NCBI GenBank assembly: GCA_963712465.1
Contig: CAVQHY010000008.1
Coordinates: 248,001-312,000 of the forward strand
Reading direction: 5' to 3'
Origin: CAVQHY01 sp963712465
Lineage (GTDB): Bacteria > Actinomycetota > Thermoleophilia > Gaiellales > Gaiellaceae
DNA length: 64,000 nucleotides
In this document: positions 40,266 through 48,390 of the stretch, piece by piece
Position numbering within the stretch: position 1 is the first letter of the stretch
How the letters are laid out: the number at the start of each line of letters is the position of its first letter
Notes under the pieces: model-generated
Databases searched by the model: none
What the model was told of the DNA's origin: nothing
What the model saw: the letters and a program-made list of their open reading frames with translations, nothing else
Translations under genes and position numbers: made by a program

Positions 40266-41512
40266 CGGGAGTCCGCTCCTACCTCGCGAGCCTCAATCCG
40301 CGCCTGAGCCGGCCTGCCTGGACGCTCGAGCTCGGCTTTCTCGTCAACGCGTTCGGGACCGGGGTCTCGTACCCGTTTCTGGTCATCTACCTGCATAACG
40401 TGCGGGGAGTCGGGCTCGCGACCGCCGGTCTGGTGGTGGCGACGATCGGCGCGGCCGGGCTCGCGAGCGGGCTGGCGGTCGGGAGCGTCGTCGATCGCGT
40501 CGGGCCGCGCCGCATGCTCTGGACGTCACTGGGCGTGCTCTCCGTCGGGTACGCGTCGCTTGCATTCGTTCACACGGCCGGGGAGGCGTTCCTCGCGGCC
40601 CTGCTCGTCGGGATCGGCGGTGGCGGGTTCTGGCCGGCGCAGCTCACATTCCTCTCGCGCCTCGTCCCCACGGCTCGGCGACACGCGGCCTGGGGGCTCC
40701 AGAGGACGTTCCTGAACCTCGGGCTCGGCCTGGGCGGCCTCGTCGGCGGTCTGATCGCGCGGTCCGACGACGCGTCGACCTTCACGGTGCTCTTCGCGGT
40801 CAACGTCGCGACATCGCTCGCGTATGCCGCCGTCCTGGTCGCGGTACCGCAGCCGCCGGTAGCTCTCCGCTCGACCGAGGAAGCGCCCGCTCGTGCCGGC
40901 TACTCGGCCGTCGCCCGCCACCGGCCGTTCGTTTGGCTGATCGCTCTGAACGTCGTGCTGATCGCCGTCGGCAATGCACAGCTCGAGCTGCTGCCCGTCT
41001 TCGCCAAGAACGAGGCGGACGTCAGCGAGGTCGGCATCGGGCTGATGTTCCTCGCCGCGATGCTCGCGCTGGTGATCTTCCAGCTCCCGGTCGCGAAGGG
41101 GATCGAGGGCCACTCGCGGATGCGGGCACTCGCGCTGGCGCCCCTCCTCTGGGCGGTCGCCTGGCTGGTCGTCGAGGGCGGCGGCATCCGGCTCGACGCG
41201 ATCGCGGCAGCCGTGGCCTTTTCCGTCGCCGCGGCTGTCTACGGCCTGGGCGAATGCTTCCACGGCCCGAACTACGGGCCGCTCGTTGCCGATCTCGCTC
41301 CGGCCGGGCTCGAGGGCCGCTACTGGGCGATCTCGTCGGGCTCATGGGAGCTCGGCTACGTCGTCGGCCCCGCGGTGGGCGGGATCGTGCTCGCCGCAGC
41401 CCCGCTCGCGCTCTGGCCGCTCGCCGCCGCGGCGTGCCTGGCTGCCGCCGCCGGCGCGCTCAGGCTCGAGCGACGGATCCCGCTCGAGCTTCGGCGTACC
41501 CCCGCCGGCTAG
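40262..41512 (+). CDS. MFS transporter
   Basis: 416 residues and about 12 TM helices. The MFS motif A region is VGSVVDRVGPRRML between helices 2 and 3; helix 5 carries GIGGGGFWPAQLTFLSRLVP. A repeated half is visible (SVAAAVYGLGECFHGPNYGPLVADLAP). It resembles drug/metabolite exporters of the DHA type. Translationally coupled to the dehydrogenase gene, which hints at export or uptake of a related organic acid (inference). Confidence 0.87.
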   Translation: MTGVRSYLASLNPRLSRPAWTLELGFLVNAFGTGVSYPFLVIYLHNVRGVGLATAGLVVATIGAAGLASGLAVGSVVDRVGPRRMLWTSLGVLSVGYASLAFVHTAGEAFLAALLVGIGGGGFWPAQLTFLSRLVPTARRHAAWGLQRTFLNLGLGLGGLVGGLIARSDDASTFTVLFAVNVATSLAYAAVLVAVPQPPVALRSTEEAPARAGYSAVARHRPFVWLIALNVVLIAVGNAQLELLPVFAKNEADVSEVGIGLMFLAAMLALVIFQLPVAKGIEGHSRMRALALAPLLWAVAWLVVEGGGIRLDAIAAAVAFSVAAAVYGLGECFHGPNYGPLVADLAPAGLEGRYWAISSGSWELGYVVGPAVGGIVLAAAPLALWPLAAAACLAAAAGALRLERRIPLELRRTPAG

Positions 41513-41524
41513 AGGCTTGATGCT

Positions 41525-41836
41525 CTAGCGTGACTCGAGCGGCGGGTTCTGGACGTTGTGCTCGGTCGCGTACGCCTCGACGAGCGGGTTGACGACGTCC
41601 ATGCCCTCGTTGTAGGCGTAGTTGATCCGGACGAAGGGCTCCCACTTCTCGGGGAGCGCGTCCTCGGGGAAGATCGCCTCGACCGGGCACTCGGGCTCGC
41701 ACGCACCGCAGTCGATGCACTCCTCGGCGTCGATGACGAGCTGGCGGTCGGCCTCGTGGATGCAATCGACGGGGCAGACGTCGACGCAGGAGCGATCTTT
41801 GATGTCGATGCACGGCTCCGCGATGATGTAGGTCAT
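41525..41836 (-). CDS. 7Fe ferredoxin [3Fe-4S][4Fe-4S]
   Basis: 103 residues. Cysteines at 9, 17, 21, 25, 40, 43, 46 and 50 reproduce the 7Fe pattern of Azotobacter FdI: C9, C17 and C50 for the [3Fe-4S] cluster; C21, C40, C43 and C46 for the [4Fe-4S] cluster; C25 free. The long C-terminal extension (FVRINYAYNEGMDVVNPL) is typical of actinobacterial FdxA. Electron carrier; the partner is not identified here. It ends 12 bases from the MFS stop (convergent). Confidence 0.95.
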   Translation of the reverse strand: MTYIIAEPCIDIKDRSCVDVCPVDCIHEADRQLVIDAEECIDCGACEPECPVEAIFPEDALPEKWEPFVRINYAYNEGMDVVNPLVEAYATEHNVQNPPLESR

Positions 41837-41848
41837 AGGCCGCGGATT

Positions 41849-42157
41849 TTACGCGACGAGCTCGTCGACGATCTGGGAAGCGCGCTCCGCGAGCGCGGAT
41901 CGCACGACGACACGGTCGAACCCGGCCGCCTGGGCGGCGCGCAGCCCGGCCGTGTCCGTGTGGTTCGTGAACCCGAGGATCGGAACCTCCGGATAGGTCT
42001 CAGCGACCTCGTCCGGGTCGACGCGGGAGATGTCGCAGATCACGAGGTCCGGCGGGTCGACGCTGTCCGCCGTCACGATCCGGTGGCTCGTGCCCAGCAT
42101 CGCGTCGAGCTTGCCGCGGAAGAAGAGATCGACCCCCGCCACCAGGATCGTCGCCAC
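41849..42157 (-). CDS. Receiver-like domain protein, stand-alone
   Basis: 102 residues with an alternating beta/alpha pattern like a response-regulator receiver: ATILVAGVDLFFRGKLDAML, then PDLVICDISRVDPDEVAE, VPILGFTNHT and GFDRVVVRSAL. The acidic pocket is incomplete: V or G stand where the DD pair should be, although D in ICDIS could be the phospho-acceptor. Probably a pseudo-receiver. GTG at 42157 chosen because the longer frame adds a basic, non-homologous stretch. It precedes the ferredoxin gene on the same strand by 12 bases. Confidence 0.65.
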   Translation of the reverse strand: MATILVAGVDLFFRGKLDAMLGTSHRIVTADSVDPPDLVICDISRVDPDEVAETYPEVPILGFTNHTDTAGLRAAQAAGFDRVVVRSALAERASQIVDELVA

Positions 42158-42319
42158 GACGTGAGCGTAGCACCGCCGCCGGGCGGCCCCAAGCGGTCTC
42201 GCTCGACACGTGCGAGCCATGCTGGTATCCCTAGCGTGCGGTCTCGAGCGACGGGAGGGTCTACGCCTCGACGTTCAGCGTGTTCGCGAAGCGGGGGCAG
42301 GTCGTCGAGGTCAGCGGCC

Positions 42320-42439
42320 AGAGGCTTGACGTGAGATCGGCGTGCCTGCGGGGAGGGCATGCACAAGGAGCTTGCTCGGGATCCGCCGTATACAGGCCCC
42401 ACATCCGCGAGGCGTGTCCATCTCACGTCAGGCCTCTAG
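42320..42439. repeat. 118-bp element with 18-bp terminal inverted repeats
   Basis: AGAGGCTTGACGTGAGAT (42320-42337) and ATCTCACGTCAGGCCTCT (42420-42437) are inverted repeats with one mismatch. The left 43 bases match the repeat at 28071. The right end (CTCTAG) carries the stop codon of the cupredoxin gene. No coding capacity: a MITE-like or transcription-ending element. Confidence 0.7.
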
Positions 42440-43278
42440 GCGGGAAGCGGTCGTAGAACGAGGGTCCGGCTCGTCGCCGTGCCGAAGCCGCGCACGCCTC
42501 GTGGGATCACGGCCCGGAGGTGCACGACGCCGCCGGGCGCCACCGTGAAGGTCGCCCGGGAACGACGGTCGAGCCGACCGGCCTGCAACGGCTCCCACGC
42601 AAAGCGCTCGCGCACGTAGCGCTCGAGCACGACTCCCGCCCCGGCCTGGCTCGGGGCAGCGACGACGCGCAGGACATGGCGGCCGCTCCCGGGCATGACC
42701 GAGAGCCGTAGTCGTGCGCCGACCGAGACGCCGACGACCTCGCTCGCACGTGTTCCGACGGTCGCCCGGTACCGGGCCGGCCGGCCCGGCCGGACGACGG
42801 CGCGAAACGTCCCGTCCTCGGCAGCGCCGACGGTTGCGACAGGCCTGAAGCTCCCGCCGGGCCCGAGCCTCTCGATCGTCACGGCGGCCCCGGCAGGCGC
42901 GAGCCCTCGGAGCACCACGGCGCCGCCCGACGGCACCGGCCGCTCGGGGCCCGAGAGCGCGAGGCCGAACACCCGGACGACGCCGGTCATGAACCGGTGG
43001 ATGGTGCACTGGTAGGCATACGTGCCCTCCTCGGTGAACGTGAACGAGAAGGACAGTCCCGGGGAAAGGCCGCCCGAGTCGAAGAGGTCGTCGTCGGCCG
43101 CGACGTCGTGCCCGACGGAGTCCTCGTTTCGCCACGTGACCGTGTCTCCGGCCAGAATCGTGAGGTCGCTCGGCGCAAACGACTTCCCCGGGATGTCGAC
43201 GATCCGCTCGGCCGCGACCGCGGGCGGGGCCAGGACGACGGCGGCGAGGAGAAAGGCGGCGTGCGTGCGCAGGGTCAC
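42436..43278 (-). CDS. Secreted single-cupredoxin protein
   Basis: 280 residues. A signal peptide (FLLAAVVLAPPAVA) is followed by a plastocyanin-like domain (about 24-110): FAPSDLTILAGDTVTWRNEDSVGHD supplies the first His, and YQCTIHRFMTGVVRV gives the Cys-x2-His-x2-Met ligands of a type 1 blue-copper site. The remaining 170 residues are beta-rich, immunoglobulin/FnIII-like repeats of unknown role. The GTG at 43278 overlaps the stop of the oxidase gene (GTGA). Last gene of the copper operon. Confidence 0.85.
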   Translation of the reverse strand: MTLRTHAAFLLAAVVLAPPAVAAERIVDIPGKSFAPSDLTILAGDTVTWRNEDSVGHDVAADDDLFDSGGLSPGLSFSFTFTEEGTYAYQCTIHRFMTGVVRVFGLALSGPERPVPSGGAVVLRGLAPAGAAVTIERLGPGGSFRPVATVGAAEDGTFRAVVRPGRPARYRATVGTRASEVVGVSVGARLRLSVMPGSGRHVLRVVAAPSQAGAGVVLERYVRERFAWEPLQAGRLDRRSRATFTVAPGGVVHLRAVIPRGVRGFGTATSRTLVLRPLPA

Positions 43279-44222
43279 CGTGTGACCCGGTAGATCCCGA
43301 TCATGCCGTTCATCATGTGACTCTCGACGTGACAGTGGTAGAGCCACGTCCCGGGAACATCCTCCTTGATGCGGAACGAGAAGCTCTCGGCGGGGCCGAT
43401 CGTGCGCGTGTCGATCGCGATGCCGTCAGGGTCGAGCCAGCGATGTCCGTGGAGGTGAAACGTGTGGAAGTCGTCGCCGAGCGCGAGCACGTCCCACTGG
43501 ACGACGTCGCCGACCCTCGCGTGGAACACGGGCGTGTTGCCGACGAACGCCCTCCCGTTGACGGTCATGAACTGCTTCATCGACTCGAGGAAGACCACGA
43601 ACTCCTTGTCGGGCCGGCGCTCGCCCGGGCCGAGGATCGAGAGCGCGCCGTACATCCCGCCGGCGATCGAGTCCGTCATCGACGAGGAGTGGTCGTGGTA
43701 GGGCCACACGCCGGCCGAGCTCGCAACCGCCTCGAGCCGGTACGTGTAGCTGTCGCCCGGCTTCACGTTCGCTCCGCGCGTGGAGAAGCCCGGGATGTAG
43801 GAGCCGTCGGAGCCGAACCGGTACCGCACGCCATGGAAATGCATCGAGTGCGGGCGGTTGAACTCGGTGTCGAGGTTCTCGAAGTGAACGAGGATCGTGT
43901 CCCCGACGCGCGCGCGGATGAGCGGGCCGGGAATGCCGTCGTTGTCGCCGGCCAGCCGGCGCACGTCGGGAAGCTCCCGCTCCCAGTTGCGCGTGTAGGC
44001 CTTGTAGACGACCGTGCGAACGGTCGTCTCCTCGGGCGAGAACGTCATGTGCTCGATCGCGTCTCGCTCGTTCGGGACGATGTTCCACGTCACCGGCACC
44101 GCGGCGATCCAGTACTCGCGGGTGGCCGCGCCCGCGCTCGGGGACAAGGCTGCCGCGACGAGGACCGCGACGAGGGCCGGGAGCAGCGCCCCCGGCCCTC
44201 GCAACCGATCTCCGAGCGTCAT
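43275..44222 (-). CDS. Two-domain multicopper oxidase (type B, small-laccase-like)
   Basis: 315 residues with a Sec signal (residues about 14-32) and two cupredoxin domains. Domain 1 has HSMHFHG and WPYHDHSS: trinuclear-site histidines without a type 1 cysteine. Domain 2 has HTFHLHGHRW and WLYHCHVESHMMNGM: type 1 Cys, His and Met plus trinuclear histidines. The layout (type 1 copper only in domain 2) is the 'type B' two-domain class, which works as a trimer. It would oxidise a donor and reduce O2 to water outside the membrane. ATGA overlap with the upstream double-cupredoxin gene. Confidence 0.92.
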   Translation of the reverse strand: MTLGDRLRGPGALLPALVAVLVAAALSPSAGAATREYWIAAVPVTWNIVPNERDAIEHMTFSPEETTVRTVVYKAYTRNWERELPDVRRLAGDNDGIPGPLIRARVGDTILVHFENLDTEFNRPHSMHFHGVRYRFGSDGSYIPGFSTRGANVKPGDSYTYRLEAVASSAGVWPYHDHSSSMTDSIAGGMYGALSILGPGERRPDKEFVVFLESMKQFMTVNGRAFVGNTPVFHARVGDVVQWDVLALGDDFHTFHLHGHRWLDPDGIAIDTRTIGPAESFSFRIKEDVPGTWLYHCHVESHMMNGMIGIYRVTR

Positions 44223-45343
44223 CCGGTGACGGTGATGTCCCCGGACATGTCCGGGCCGTGGAGCTGGCAGATGAAGTGGTACGTGCCGGCCTTCGTGAAC
44301 GTGATCTTCGTGGTGTCGGGGACATTGATCGGAGCGAGATCCAACACCGGCCCGAGCTTGTCGTTCATGGACGTGATGAAGACACCGTTGCCGTGGCTGG
44401 TCCCGTCATAGGAGTACACGCCGGTCGTCGGGTCGGCCGGATCCGACCCGTAGATGAATGTGGGAAGCACCTGGTTCGGGGTCCCCGGCGGCCCGAAGGG
44501 GAACAGGTCCTGCGTCTCGCTGAACTTCTTCAGCCACGGGAGCGGCCCGAACGCGACGTTGTGGGACTGCGACGGCGACTTGACGACGAAGGTGACGGTC
44601 GTGCCGACGGGCACCGTGAGCTTGTCCGGCACGAACACGTCGAGGCTGACCTGGTTCGCGTTGCCGACGCCCATCCAGACGGTCGCCGGGTCCGCGCTCG
44701 GCTTCGTCTTGGCAAGCGCGCGAAGAGTGGCGACATCCTTCGTGATCTGCCTCGCGATGCTCGCCGTCACCGCGGTCGGGCTCTGCACGGGCACGCCCTT
44801 CGGCTTGACCACCACGGTGCCCTTCATGAGGTTGTGGAACAGGCAGAGGTAGCGGTAGACGCCCGGCTTGGGAAACGTGAGCGTGGCGGACTGCGGCTTG
44901 TCGGGAGGGTCGGCGCCGAAGATGAGGCGGTTGTGATACGCCGCATTGTTCGCCACCTGAGCGCTGCCCGACGGCTCGAGGAGCAGCGGCGCGTTGTAGA
45001 GCCACTTGGTCAGCCCGTCGAAGTAGAAGGGATTCCCCGCCGCGTCGTTGATGCCGCTGTACGTGCTCCCCGCCGGGTCGGGGAAGGCGAATTCGAGGCT
45101 CGCGAGCGGGCGCTTACCCGGGAAGGTGACCGTGTGGCCTTCCGTCGTCTTGAAGAGGATCTTGTCGCCCGCGTTGATCGTGATCGCCAACGGAGCGAAC
45201 TGCTCGACGTCGGCCTGCTTCGGTGTTCCCTCCGGCGGTTTCTTGAGCGGGAGCCCTCCATACACGGTCCACGTCGCCGCGGACGCCGAACCAGCAGCGA
45301 GGGCCGCGATCGCCACCGCCATGAGAAACACGAACCTCCGCAC
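44219..45343 (-). CDS. Secreted double-cupredoxin protein
   Basis: 374 residues. A signal peptide (FLMAVAIAALAAGSASA) is followed by two plastocyanin-like domains. The first (about 30-185) carries EGHTVTF and CLFHNLMKG; the second (about 215-374) carries SHNVAF and CQLHGPDMSG. Both keep Cys-His-Met ligands of a type 1 site. The start has AAAGGAG 8 bases upstream of the ATG. First gene of an operon with the multicopper oxidase and a single cupredoxin, so it likely delivers electrons to or from that oxidase (inference). Confidence 0.87.
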   Translation of the reverse strand: MRRFVFLMAVAIAALAAGSASAATWTVYGGLPLKKPPEGTPKQADVEQFAPLAITINAGDKILFKTTEGHTVTFPGKRPLASLEFAFPDPAGSTYSGINDAAGNPFYFDGLTKWLYNAPLLLEPSGSAQVANNAAYHNRLIFGADPPDKPQSATLTFPKPGVYRYLCLFHNLMKGTVVVKPKGVPVQSPTAVTASIARQITKDVATLRALAKTKPSADPATVWMGVGNANQVSLDVFVPDKLTVPVGTTVTFVVKSPSQSHNVAFGPLPWLKKFSETQDLFPFGPPGTPNQVLPTFIYGSDPADPTTGVYSYDGTSHGNGVFITSMNDKLGPVLDLAPINVPDTTKITFTKAGTYHFICQLHGPDMSGDITVTG

Positions 45344-45455
45344 GACAGGCTCCTTTCGGGGACGACGGTGATCAGCCCTCCAAGCCGGCCCTGGAGTCGG
45401 CCGCGAGTCTACCCGAGCGCCCCGAGCGTCACAACCGACAACAGACCAAGCGCCG

Positions 45456-46160
45456 TCAGTCGCGGATGCCGAGAAACTGAAACGTCCGGTTGACGGCCAC
45501 GTTCAGCCACCAGAACCGGTCGAAGAAGAGCAGCAGGCCGATCGCGACGAGGATCGCGCCGCTCACGATCCTGAGCGTGGCGTAGTGGTCGCGGAGCCAC
45601 CGCGACGTCGTCATCGTGCGGTTGAACGCCACGCCGACGAGCAGAAACGGGATCGCAAGGCCGACGGAGTAGACGAGCAGAAGAAACGACGCCTGCGCGA
45701 CCGTGCCCGCGTTGGTCGCGAGGAGGAGGATCGACGCGAGCACCGGCCCGACGCAGGGAGCGGCGCAGAGCGCAAACGCGCCGCCGAGCAGAACGCTCGA
45801 GCCTCGGCGGCGTGCCCCCTCGACGAGCTCCGGGGCGGCCAGGCGGTCGAGGAAGGGCAGCGGCAGCAGCCCCATCATCGCGAAGCCGAGAATCACGATC
45901 AGAACTCCCGCGACGTGGAGCAGCAGGCGCTGGTTCTCGCCGAACGCGCTGCCGAGGGCTCCCGCGGCGGCGCCGAGCGCGACGAAGACGAGCGTGAACC
46001 CGGCGAGGAAGGGCAGGCTCGCCGCGACGACCCTCCTCCCCGTCTCGCCCGGGCGAGCGCCCGAGACCGCAGACAGGTACCCGGGCACCAGCGGCAGGAC
46101 ACACGGGGTCACGAACGAGAAGAGCCCGGCGACGAACGCGAGCGGGATCTTCGCTTCCAC
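45456..46160 (-). CDS. ccdA: Cytochrome c biogenesis transmembrane protein CcdA
   Basis: 234 residues, six TM helices, with the two redox cysteines that face each other across the membrane: TPCVLPLVPG in helix 1 and ALCAAPCVGP in helix 4. It carries electrons from cytoplasmic thioredoxin to the extracytoplasmic CcmG/ResA-like protein. The GTG at 46160 (VEAKIPLAFVAGLFSF) is the family start. Same strand as ccmH, 43 bases downstream of it. Confidence 0.93.
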   Translation of the reverse strand: MEAKIPLAFVAGLFSFVTPCVLPLVPGYLSAVSGARPGETGRRVVAASLPFLAGFTLVFVALGAAAGALGSAFGENQRLLLHVAGVLIVILGFAMMGLLPLPFLDRLAAPELVEGARRRGSSVLLGGAFALCAAPCVGPVLASILLLATNAGTVAQASFLLLVYSVGLAIPFLLVGVAFNRTMTTSRWLRDHYATLRIVSGAILVAIGLLLFFDRFWWLNVAVNRTFQFLGIRD

Positions 46161-46203
46161 GGGGGAATCGTAGGGCGAGCCCGCGGCGAGCCGGCCGCCA
46201 GGG

Positions 46204-46686
46204 CTACGCGTCGAGCCGGGCCAGCTCCTCGTCGACGCGTCGCTCGAGCTCGGGGTCGAGCGCGCGCCCGTTCGAGGAGGGCTGCCCGACGAGCGCCGGC
46301 GTCGCTCGGTCACGCGACCAGCGGCGAGCCAGCACCGCGACGACGACGATCGCCGCGACACCGCCGGCGAGCGGGAGAGCCCAGGCGAGGATGTTGAAGC
46401 CCTTCACGGGCGGCGCGGCGAGGACGCCCTCTCCGAACTCGGCCACGAGCCGGTCCTTGATCTGGCTCTTGGTGTCGCCCGCAGCGATGCGCCCGCGGAT
46501 GAACACGCGCATCCGGTTGGCGATCGGCGAGCTCGACTGTGCGAGCGGCGTGTGGCAGGTCGGGCAGTACACCTCGTTCTCGAGCTCGGCGAGCGTGGGG
46601 CGCTCCTCGCTCGCGAGCACCGGCGCGGCCAGCGCCAGCGCCAGCGCAGCGACAGCGAGCAACGCCAGCAGGAGCGTTCGGCTCAT
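46204..46686 (-). CDS. ccmH: Cytochrome c-type biogenesis protein CcmH
   Basis: 160 residues: a signal/anchor (about 3-25), the CcmH domain with CPTC (C41-C44) in ENEVYCPTCHTPLAQS, the helical region RMRVFIRGRIAAGDTKSQIKDRLVAEFG, and a second TM helix (about 98-121). CcmH reduces apocytochrome c cysteines before haem attachment. The usual motif is LRCxxCQ; CPTCHT keeps the pair but changes the flanks. ATGA overlap with the ccmG-like gene upstream. Confidence 0.9.
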   Translation of the reverse strand: MSRTLLLALLAVAALALALAAPVLASEERPTLAELENEVYCPTCHTPLAQSSSPIANRMRVFIRGRIAAGDTKSQIKDRLVAEFGEGVLAAPPVKGFNILAWALPLAGGVAAIVVVAVLARRWSRDRATPALVGQPSSNGRALDPELERRVDEELARLDA

Positions 46687-47315
46687 CGGTCGCCGCGCGC
46701 GAGCGCGATGTTCCGCTCGAGCTGCTCCTCGCTCACCGGCCCCTGAATGCGCTCGCCGACGAGCCGACCTTCCCGGTCGACGAACCACGTCTCCGGGAAC
46801 CCGGTCACGCCGTAGTGTCCGAGCGTCGATCCCTCGCCGTCGTGGACGTTCGGATAGGTCTGCCCGTAGCGGGCGACAAACCGCTTCGCGTCGCCCGAGA
46901 AGTCCTGCGAGTCGATCCCGAGAAAGACGACACCGTCGCCTCGGTGCCGCTCGAACGCCGCCTGCAGCCGGGCGGCCTCGTCCTTGCACGGCTCGCACCA
47001 CGAGGCCCAGAAGTTCAGTACGACGGCCTTGCCGCGGTAGTCGGCGAGCCCGGCCGACCCCGTTTCGTCGAGCAGCGGCAGACGGAAGTCGGGAGCCGCG
47101 GGCTTGCCGCCGGAGGCGACGGCGTCTGCGATGCCCCGGCCTTCCTCCTTCGAGGCCACCTGCCAGCCGAGCAGGGCGACCAGCAGTGCGACGACGGCGA
47201 CCGCACCGATCTGGAGCGCGAGGCGCGGCCCTCGACGGCCGCCCGCCGGCTGGTCGGCAACCGGGTCGCCCCTGCCCTCGGTGTCGTCCGGGGCGACGTC
47301 GGTGGAGCTCTCCAT
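46683..47315 (-). CDS. CcmG/ResA-like thiol-disulfide oxidoreductase
   Basis: 210 residues: a cytoplasmic tail, one TM helix (about 33-52) and an extracytoplasmic thioredoxin fold with WCEPC (C107-C110), GKAVVLNFWASW, the cis-proline GVTGFPETWFVD and GPVSEEQL. It takes electrons from CcdA and reduces CcmH/apocytochrome. A CcmG or ResA name depends on which haem system is used; no CcmF or CcsB is in the window. Confidence 0.9.
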   Translation of the reverse strand: MESSTDVAPDDTEGRGDPVADQPAGGRRGPRLALQIGAVAVVALLVALLGWQVASKEEGRGIADAVASGGKPAAPDFRLPLLDETGSAGLADYRGKAVVLNFWASWCEPCKDEAARLQAAFERHRGDGVVFLGIDSQDFSGDAKRFVARYGQTYPNVHDGEGSTLGHYGVTGFPETWFVDREGRLVGERIQGPVSEEQLERNIALARGDR

Positions 47316-47341
47316 CGCGGCCTAGCGTAGCCAGAGCGCGG

Positions 47342-48379
47342 CTAGGCCCGGACGATGTACACCGGCGTTCCGATCTCGACGTGCACGAAGAGCCACTCGG
47401 CGTCGGGGATCCGCATGCGGATGCACCCGTGCGATGCCGAGTAGCCGATCGAAGCGGCGTCGGGCGTGCCGTGGATACCCACGAGCGGGGCGGAGAGACC
47501 CATCCAGCGCGTCCCGAGCGGGTTGCCCGGCCCGGGCGGAATCGGCTCGGCGCCCTTGGCCCAGGGAGAGTCCTTCGGCGGGTACCACCAGGGGTCGAGC
47601 TGCTTGACGACGACCTGCCAGCGACCGAGCGGCGTCGGGTACGAAGGCTGACCCGTCGCCACCCCGAAGCGGCGCACGAGGCGCATGCCGTCGTAGAGGT
47701 AGAGAGAGTTCGACTCGCGGCGGATGACCACGACCGGGCCGAAGTTCGCCCTCGTCACCTTCGCGGGGACGATCTCCGCCTCGAGCTCGATCGGGCCGCG
47801 CTCGCCGGCGTTGAGCGCGCGAACGATCGCCTTGGTCGTCGCGAGCCGGGACACCTTGACGCCGTCCCGCGATTTCGTCAGGAACGGGCGCAGGTTGCGC
47901 AGGCGCATCGTCGAGTCCTTCGCGGGACGCGTGAGGATACCGTCGAGGTAGGCCACGTACTCCCGGACCTGCGGGCCTCTGATCTTGACGACGAGGTCGA
48001 CGGCGGTGCCCGCGGGAGCGACGAGGGCACGCCCGACGGCGCCGTCGACGTAGGCGCGCGCGCCGAGCTCGGCCGGCGTCGCCTGCCACCGTCGCTGCTC
48101 GAACGAGAACTCGACCGGCTGGTCGAAGGCCGTCTGCACCGCGATCTTCGCGTCGTCGGCGGCCATGCCGCCGACGGGAACCCCCGCGATCGTGACACCC
48201 TCCGGGACGGTCGCCGGGACCGCAGGCGGTGCCGGCGGCACGGGTTCGGTCGACGCGCCCGTCGTGGCGGGCTGGGTCGGCGGGGCGGGGGTGGGCGGCG
48301 TCGGATCCTGCGCGCCGGCCGAGACCGCGGCGACGAGGCCAAGCACGAGCAGGACGACGATGAGAGCGGCACGGCGCAC
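47342..48379 (-). CDS. Exported L,D-transpeptidase (YkuD fold) with a VanW/PG-binding-4-type region
   Basis: 345 residues: a signal peptide, a Pro/Thr-rich linker (about 25-60), a beta-rich region like the PG-binding-4 module (VDLVVKIRGPQVREYVAYLDG) and the YkuD domain (about 220-345). The catalytic motif is HGTPDAAS...SHGCIRM, with the cysteine in SHGCIRM. It makes 3-3 cross-links in peptidoglycan or attaches proteins. 26 bases upstream of the ccmG-like gene on the same strand. Confidence 0.9.
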   Translation of the reverse strand: MRRAALIVVLLVLGLVAAVSAGAQDPTPPTPAPPTQPATTGASTEPVPPAPPAVPATVPEGVTIAGVPVGGMAADDAKIAVQTAFDQPVEFSFEQRRWQATPAELGARAYVDGAVGRALVAPAGTAVDLVVKIRGPQVREYVAYLDGILTRPAKDSTMRLRNLRPFLTKSRDGVKVSRLATTKAIVRALNAGERGPIELEAEIVPAKVTRANFGPVVVIRRESNSLYLYDGMRLVRRFGVATGQPSYPTPLGRWQVVVKQLDPWWYPPKDSPWAKGAEPIPPGPGNPLGTRWMGLSAPLVGIHGTPDAASIGYSASHGCIRMRIPDAEWLFVHVEIGTPVYIVRA

Positions 48380-48390
48380 GACGGCGGATG

